DNA of 64,000 nt from Ascidia mentula (lineage: Eukaryota; Chordata; Ascidiacea; Phlebobranchia; Ascidiidae): the NCBI GenBank assembly GCA_947561715.1, contig OX387199.1:19721001-19785000 (forward strand), given 5' to 3'. Numbering within the stretch: the first letter of the stretch is position 1; each line of letters opens with the position of its first letter. Shown piece by piece: positions 59,601 to 64,000 of the stretch. Both the position numbers and the translations under genes were made by a program. The notes beneath the pieces were generated by a model, which searched no databases, was not told where the DNA came from, and was given only the letters and a program-made list of their open reading frames with translations.

Positions 59601-61184
59601 CCCGATTATAAGGCGCACTGTCAATAAATTGCTTTGATTAGTTTTTTGTTCATACATAAGGCGCACCGGGCTATAGAACGCAACATATTTTAAGAAGTAT
59701 GTGTGTAAGACGGTGGTTTATTTATATAATAATAGTATCGGTACTGGTTTTGAGTTTAGGCAATAAAGCACTACTTGATCCATACATTAGGCGCACCGGC
59801 TTATAAGACGCACGATCAATTTATGAGGAAAAAAAAGGATTTAAATTGCACCTTGTGGTCCGTAAAATACGGTACTTGAAAATTTATTGTTTTATAATAT
59901 CTTCATAGAAAGCATACATTGTAGAATATCAAAGAATTGATGAAAGGTTTATGCAAAGTTTTCGAAAACATATTTTTTCTAACAGGAGGAAATACGCCAA
60001 GAAGATGCACGCATTATTGAAGCAATGAGATCAGACTTGGTCCAAGTCGCTTACGATCTTGGGTTTGAGCGGAATGCTGTTCGTAGACTTGTTGCTCGGT
60101 TAGTTAAAATAACAATTGAGTGAAATTTAGTAAGTTACAAATTTTACAAATATATTTGCAGTCGCGTTCGTGATTCTGGGATGTACAGTAACGTTGAGGA
60201 TTTGGTGGCTGACCTAACTGACTTGGAAAGTTCACAACAACCAGAGGATAGTGATGAGGACATAACTGATGAGCCACAATCTTCAGGTATGTTGTATTGA
60301 ATCCCTGTGGGAGTCTGGTAGAAAAATTCTTTAATCCTGTATGTCAAATGTTTTCAATAATAATATTTAGTGTTTTTTTATTTTTTTTAATGTTTTTATT
60401 ATAAAAGTTGGTAAGATCCATATTTTTGGGGGGTGTAACCCCACCTAAGATGACTTACATATGGTATAAATTGATGTGATTTAGCCTTGAAGGTGATACT
60501 GGCACAGTGACCCCACAGACTAATATGACTGGTATTTATGACAAGCAATGGCCTCCTAAGTTTAGTTTTCCTTGTTATATATGAGTGTGAAGTATGCATT
60601 GTCCTTGTGACATCTTGCATTTTTGCCAGGTTTTGTGTTATCTTTTGCTTTGGGTTACTGAGCGTTTTTTGTCAACAAAATTGTTGATTAACTTGCTAAG
60701 TTAACAACACTAATCTATGCTCTTTTAACTTAAATCTTCTAAACACAAATTATTCAAAGAACTTTTTACATAACATGCTTGTACACAAAGATGCATTGGT
60801 TTTTGATTTTTCAGCTGGACCGTCTTCAGCTCCTAGTCAGTCAATGGAAGAAGGTAAGTCAGTTCACCAAACTTTTTGGTTGTCAGGTTCATGAGAATCA
60901 GCACTTAGATTCGCTAGCTGCATGCACAATTTTTTTTGTCTAAAAACACATTTAGCAATTGCATTACATGGTGCATGTTTACAGAAACAAGCACTTCAAT
61001 GCAAGCTCGCATACAAGAACTTCAAGATGAAAGAAAATGCAAGATTTGCCACAATCGCTTGGCTGATATTGTGTTTGTACCATGCGGACATTTGTGTTGT
61101 TGTTCAAATTGCTCACCTGATGTTCGCCGTTGTCCGATGTGCAAGAAGAAAGTCAAGGAAGCAATCCGCACCTATATGTCATAA
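50646..61184 (+). CDS. XIAP-like inhibitor of apoptosis: Cys-rich N-terminus, three BIRs, UBA, RING (876 aa)
   Basis: Twenty exons: 50646-50673, 51924-51979, 52234-52339, 52511-53041, 53111-53255, 53737-53913, 54369-54481, 55176-55222, 55527-55602, 56239-56285, 56892-56974, 57117-57302, 57390-57522, 57956-58109, 58387-58486, 59181-59352, 59986-60098, 60162-60286, 60815-60853, 60985-61184. They sum to 2631 nt. Order: cysteine-rich/helical region (1-290), BIR1 (about 305-375), Ser/Gln-rich linker, BIR2 (about 468-533), BIR3 (about 595-668), UBA (about 722-775), acidic linker, C-terminal RING. BIRx3-UBA-RING without a CARD is the XIAP arrangement: an E3 ubiquitin ligase that restrains caspases in the cytosol. 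The N-terminal region of about 290 residues is extra compared with XIAP (497 aa). Exon 13 could instead end at 57504 (CAG|GTTCAG), also in frame. The 28-nt first exon is the weakest call. Confidence 0.85.
52234..53255 (+). other. Unrecognised cysteine-rich and helical N-terminal region of the XIAP-like protein
   Basis: Exons 52234-52339, 52511-53041 and 53111-53255 give a chain rich in Cys and His ([46 protein letters not shown]), suggestive of metal binding. A predicted helical stretch follows ([31 protein letters not shown]). I know of no BIR protein domain like this. Similar spacing occurs in the two-BIR gene on the minus strand (HVCQEECLN... then CERFSKKK... ELFRIFMIL). The open frame 52514-52840 in another phase is a shadow: it does not join the neighbouring exons in frame. 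Confidence 0.55.
53737..54481 (+). other. BIR1 of the XIAP-like protein (variant zinc spacing)
   Basis: Two exons give [20 protein letters not shown], then [17 protein letters not shown] and [10 protein letters not shown]. Counting from the second Cys, the His is at 19 and the last Cys at 23 (x18-H-x3-C), against 17 and 24 in canonical BIRs. The two single-BIR genes show the same numbers. The overall fold motif (GFYYTG, C-F-x-C, W at position 7) is intact. Confidence 0.8.
54482..55175 (+). repeat. Intron with a perfect 41-bp hairpin at 55008-55098
   Basis: TTCCTAGAGCTCCAAAGGGA and the next 21 bases (to ...GCGCCAG, 55048) are repeated exactly as reverse complement at 55058-55098. The loop is 9 nt (AATACGATG). 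It is GC-richer than its surroundings and may be a small foldback element. The rest of the intron is AT-rich. Confidence 0.9.
57117..57302 (+). other. BIR2 of the XIAP-like protein (canonical)
   Basis: A single exon holds nearly all of the domain: [36 protein letters not shown] and EHRRHFPHC. Spacing is Cx2C-x16-H-x6-C. The preceding exon supplies the initial Arg (KESER|I R). Confidence 0.9.
57661..57785. repeat. SINE-like repeat fragment in an intron
   Basis: GGCTGCAATGCCTTGGCTGC and the following GAAGCCTGTGAACCTT match 15850-15900 (GGCTGCAAGGCCTGGG...). It is less AT-rich than the flanks, as expected for inserted sequence. The class is not established. Confidence 0.5.
57956..59352 (+). other. 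BIR3 of the XIAP-like protein (canonical)
   Basis: Three exons: [17 protein letters not shown] and ARAGFFYLG; then [17 protein letters not shown] and [13 protein letters not shown]; then [16 protein letters not shown], followed by a proline-rich linker. Acidic and Trp residues in [15 protein letters not shown] resemble the IAP-binding-motif groove region of XIAP BIR3. Binding of Smac-like ligands is therefore plausible but not shown. Confidence 0.9.
59573..59874. mobile_element. MITE with TACCGTATTTTACGGACC ends, 302 bp
   Basis: The terminal inverted repeats are TACCGTATTTTACGGACCA on the left and TGGTCCGTAAAATACGGTA on the right, exact complements. The interior repeats ATAAGGCGCACCGG-like motifs several times in one orientation. 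Similar ends occur in non-autonomous elements of many animals; I do not assign a superfamily. It lies in the intron before the UBA exon. Confidence 0.92.
59986..60286 (+). other. UBA domain and acidic linker of the XIAP-like protein
   Basis: Two exons give [20 protein letters not shown] then [14 protein letters not shown]. This matches a ubiquitin-associated fold between BIR3 and RING, as in XIAP and cIAPs. A serine/acidic linker ([15 protein letters not shown]) follows. Confidence 0.75.
60985..61184 (+). other. C-terminal RING finger of the XIAP-like protein
   Basis: [18 protein letters not shown] and then CCCSNC...CPMC give C-x2-C-x11-C-x-H-x3-C-x2-C-x6-C-x2-C, the IAP-type C3HC4 RING. The protein ends [10 protein letters not shown], matching the conserved short tail after IAP RINGs, which helps dimerisation and E2 binding. 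The stop is TAA at 61182-61184. Confidence 0.95.
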
Positions 61185-64000
61185 GCGGGAACTTTTGGAC
61201 AAATTGGAAGGTTCTATGGTAAACACAATTGTGCACGCAACTTGTAAAACATCAACGTTTTGGGATTTCCAATTGACAATTTATTTTCATTTAAAAACAT
61301 GGTGTTCGTTTGTTCTTTGTTTTCTAATTCTTATTCTTGCTTTCATGAAACACCATATTTTTTATCCTTTTGTGGCAATGCTAGATTGGAAACTGTGGTA
61401 TGTGTTCAGATTCTTGCCGAAGTATAGGTGTTTTGTTTTTGATACCTCAGTTTTTGCACAGTATGGTAACAGTGACATGCCTGCCTGACTACATATCTGC
61501 CATTTGCTTACCTTGTTTTTCTGCTACACATGGCAACACACACTAGGACTGCTAAATATGACCCTTAGCTGTGATTTCATATTTGTTTTTTGAACCAGAG
61601 GAGATAGTGGGTTTGTGGAATGATTGCTTTTTACTATGATTCAATTCAAGTTTATTCTGTTCTTCTGTTTAGGTGCTGTTGTTATTAAATGTTGTGGTGA
61701 ATGTGTTATGTCTGTAAATGTTAATTGATGATGGCAAACTGGATGTGGTTGTACAGGATGGTTTGTGTAAGTCTCAGTGGTCAGGACTTTAGGTATTTTT
61801 GAGGGAAAATGACTTTGATTTGTTGTCAATTGTGTTCAAATGCAACACGGATCTTCACCATTTCGATTGTGACAGACTTTTTTGTTGCATTTGTAACAAT
61901 TTTGTTTGTTATCTAGTACCAAAAATTTGGAACCCTAGAAGAATCACCCACTCATTGTCTCCCTGTGACAGATGCCCAAAGTTGATATTTTGATGTCACC
62001 TATTGTGAATGGTTTGTAAAATAACCCTAGTTGTGATGTAACATTACTCCAGAAATATTTTTTAAAATAATATTTTTTTATATTTGTACAGGAATTGTGT
62101 TCACAGATCAGAACAAAGCAATTGGATTTTTGGTGCAAAGGTCGGTTCTTGAGCTAATTACAAGTGCACACAACTCTTCTGTCCACACCCAGGTGATAAA
62201 GGTCATGATTTAGTAGATTCTTTTGTGGAACTAAAAATAAGGTAAAGTTTTCCACGGTTCCCATAACACTGAGAAATAAGCACTAGAACTAACAAATCTT
62301 TTTATTGTATAGACAGTTAGGCAGGATTTTCAATGGTTTTAAGAAAATATTCGATTTGTTGAAGTATTAGGTCTAGTTTTTGCTATAATAAGTGTTGCCA
62401 GAAAGTCCTCCATGTTACAGAGAGAACCAGATGACGGACAAACAAAGAGAAGAGATGTCATTTTAAAGAAATTTTAGATATTTGTGATTAGCAATTAAGA
62501 GAAAACAAAAAAAACAAGGTTAAAATAGCATTAGAACAATGCAATGAAGCATTAAAGAAATAAGCATATCATTTTTTTGGTCCAAGCCTAAAAAGCACAT
62601 GAATACAATAGCTGGAATTTTTTTCAGTTCATTTCACAATGAGAGAGAGTTATTGTCAGTCACTACAATTCAAACTGATTAGTGTTTTACTTTATGTGGT
62701 CAGAGTTTCAGTCCTAAAAGCCAAGGTTACAGATTCATGCTTTTATCATTGCTTTGTTGTACTGGAGTTACTGAATTAATAAAACATTTGTGCTTATATT
62801 ACTCAAGATATCGATCGCATTGCAAAGTTAAATCAAAACATTGTTACGGCTTAAAAGTATTTTTTTTAAGAGAGGTTTTTGAAAGAGTTTGTGGCACTTA
62901 ACAACAAGTTATGTTGGGGGAAGTTGAAGCCAAATGTAACTTTTTAAATTTTGTGGAGAATCTGTTCAGGAAAGAAACAACATTGTTGCCTACAATAGAC
63001 AACTTAGGAGGGCAAATTGAGTAAATTTGTTTCATTAGAGCAATAAAGGCAAGTTTTAGTTATGTTGTTGTTTTATGGAAAAAATTAGCAGAGGACATGA
63101 AGTATAGATTAGTGACAGTAGAAAAATCGATACCTACAGACATCCAACAAAAATTTTGTCATTTGTTCCAGAAAGGTTAATCAAATTATTCAAGCTCAGT
63201 TATGAAAACAACATTAGCATATGCTAAAATACATTATTTTTATATCATGGTGTTGATAATGGAGTGATATACCCAGTAACTAGATCAGAAGTTGGTTTCA
63301 ATTGTGCAGACAAAGACAAAATGCACCGAAGAAGAAAGATTCACTTTCTGTGTTAGGAAATTTAAGAGAAGAGAAATGGTACAGTTGTGCACCCTATAGT
63401 TTACAAAAGTAACATGAACATAAGGTTTTTAAGTTTCATGGGGAATTAAGTAAACAGGATTGAATATATTAGTTGCCTAAAGCTCAAATTGGCGATACAT
63501 TCAAACACAAATTTATTTGTCACAGTGAAAAGATCTCGTGTTGGTGTAATTAATTGATTTTTGCAGACCTCAATCAACATGCTGATGGCCGAGTGATGTT
63601 GTATTGGTGAGATTTTGCTCGGTAAGTCTGTTGTATTTACTGTAATTATATAACTACTGCAAAAACCAACAATATTTTCAGGTGATTTCTGCAACAGGCA
63701 GGAAGCTTGGCATATGTGTTGTAGTTTGTATGAATGTTGGTAAGAGCTACCTGATGTAAGTTTGTATTTGCAAAAGGGTTTGTTACAGTTGGTGGGGAGC
63801 TTATGTTTTTACAGTCTGCAAATAGTTGTTTAAATTGTTCGGTTAGTCTTCACCACAAAACACACTTTTTCAGGTGGTTCGTGCAACAGATTTCCCTTAC
63901 AGCAAGGTATGTCATTTTATTTGCCTGAGCGTTGGTGGTAAGAAGGTATTGTTCAGTTGCAGTATGCTAAGAGCCCTAAACTTACACAATCAATTCATCA
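61185..64000 (+). other. 3' UTR and downstream flank of the XIAP-like gene
   Basis: No further exon is supported. An open frame continues over 60922-61488 but is out of phase with the RING exon. AATAAA occurs at 62778-62783 and again near 63040, both far from the stop, so the true 3' end is not determined. Confidence 0.45.

Noticed and set aside
60922-61488. 188-codon + strand frame over the RING exon
   Set aside because: It is out of phase with the RING frame and has low-complexity hydrophobic content. It is a shadow of the real exon.

Overview
This is a window of an animal nuclear genome. Every gene is split by many small GT-AG (occasionally GC-AG) introns, non-coding DNA is AT-rich, and the proteins are metazoan families (mannose-6-phosphate receptor, IQUB, inhibitor-of-apoptosis proteins). 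The intron size, gene spacing and short palindromic elements remind me of an ascidian tunicate such as Ciona, but that is an inference; no taxonomic marker is present. I built all gene models by hand from splice signals and reading-frame phase. Each complete model sums to a multiple of three.

Layout. 1-13564 (+): the 3' part of a cation-independent mannose-6-phosphate receptor (IGF2R-like) gene, with 20 exons, six MRH repeats, one membrane span and an acidic dileucine tail. One intron is filled by about 156 copies of an 18-bp minisatellite. 15394-22047 (+): a complete 16-exon IQUB gene (782 aa), a ciliary radial-spoke protein. 23007-39273 (-): three consecutive BIR-containing genes. Two are small single-BIR paralogues (23007-25404 and 28285-30257). 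The third is a larger two-BIR gene without a RING (about 32218-39273). 39274-50645: a gene-poor interval of 11.4 kb with six perfect TGACGTCA octamers. 50646-61184 (+): a 20-exon XIAP-like gene (876 aa) with a cysteine-rich N-terminal region, three BIRs, a UBA and a C-terminal RING. The rest is 3' flank.

How the parts relate. The region from 23 to 61 kb is a local family of inhibitor-of-apoptosis-like genes. The RING-bearing gene and the RING-less two-BIR gene lie head to head. They share similar BIR3-type domains and what looks like the same cysteine-rich/helical N-terminal region. The two single-BIR genes lie downstream of the RING-less gene. Three of these genes carry an unusual BIR with ligand spacing Cx2C-x18-H-x3-C instead of the canonical x16-H-x6. 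Together with the shared N-terminal region, this is the most likely undescribed biology here. The receptor and IQUB genes are ordinary conserved neighbours, apart from the minisatellite intron.
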